This document shows positions 63,878-64,000 of a DNA stretch of 64,000 nt, piece after piece (position 1 is the first letter of the stretch; every line of letters starts with the position of its first letter). Source of the DNA: Pollenia angustigena. Taxonomy: Eukaryota; Arthropoda; Insecta; Diptera; Polleniidae. The DNA lies in the NCBI GenBank assembly GCA_930367215.1, contig OV884058.1:215120208-215184207 (forward strand), in the 5' to 3' direction. A program made the translations under genes and the position numbers. The notes beneath the pieces were generated by a model. The model saw only the letters and a program-made list of their open reading frames with translations, was not told the origin of the DNA and ran no database searches.

Positions 63878-64000
63878 GATAGCTTTCAAAAAGTTTTAGA
63901 CAGTGGCCTCTTACACCAAGACGTTTTAGCGTTGTAAGAAGATTTTTATGTGAAAGAGTGTCAAATGTATTGGTTGGTATAAAGAGTGTAAGACAATGGT
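63878..64000 (-). pseudogene. LINE-D reverse transcriptase, upstream segment, cut by window edge
   Basis: The minus strand reads HCLTLFIPTNTFDTLSHKNL and LTTLKRLGVRGHCLKLFESY, the RT motif A region ('DxxxAFDTLSHxxLLxxLxxLGVRG'). The catalytic segment is changed (PTNTFDTL in place of xxKAFDTL). The frame runs to the MITE boundary and the window end. Confidence 0.75.

Overview
This is an AT-rich piece of an insect nuclear genome, most likely a higher fly (Diptera, Schizophora, perhaps a calyptrate; inference). The clues are the mobile families: a rosa-type DD41D mariner, a P-superfamily terminal inverted repeat (TIR), Penelope, a Jockey-clade LINE, hAT and Helitron elements, and dispersed repeats carrying fly-style 'tactttatggggtc' and 'ccctccac' motifs. 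I find no complete host gene, no tRNA or rRNA gene and no CRISPR array. Almost everything recognisable is a transposable element (TE) or a piece of one, and many insertions can be dated relative to each other because their target-site duplications (TSDs) are intact.

Layout. 1-1117: 3' end of a LINE. 1274-2531: dead Tc1 element. 2709-6101: 3.4-kb DNA transposon with ~500-bp TIRs and a decayed gene of a family I cannot assign to a named superfamily. 6398-8400: mariner debris and MITEs nested in a rosa remnant. 8600-14094: dispersed repeats, foldbacks and MITEs. 14768-31412: one minus-strand LINE (LINE-A) split by at least six later insertions: a TA MITE; a Jockey LINE (LINE-B) plus a hAT; a short inverted-repeat segment; a foldback element that itself holds a copia retrotransposon; and a 3.6-kb element carrying a DUF4806-like gene. 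31898-33077: decayed hAT. 34000-34966: P-like non-autonomous element. 35159-38464: Penelope with pseudo-LTRs that each carry a hammerhead-ribozyme-like motif. 39357-42840: second LINE-B copy, MITEs and a rosa mariner. 44148-46738: hAT holding two MITEs and a SINE. 46881-49493: Helitron with a near-perfect 1.4-kb palindromic hAT inside. 50822-57678: dispersed repeats, MITEs and a hAT remnant. 57679-64000: minus-strand LINE-D interrupted by an apparently full-length LINE (LINE-C, both ORFs open) and by a palindromic TTA MITE.

The only long open coding units are LINE-C ORF1 and ORF2, the copia pol (two stops), the Penelope ORF (one stop) and the C-terminal two thirds of the rosa transposase. The genes do not work together as a pathway; the window is a stratified record of TE insertions. 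The observations most worth checking are the long-TIR element at 2709-6101, the DUF4806-bearing element at 27601-31159, the P-like element with protein-like cargo at 34000-34966, and the Penelope ribozyme motifs.
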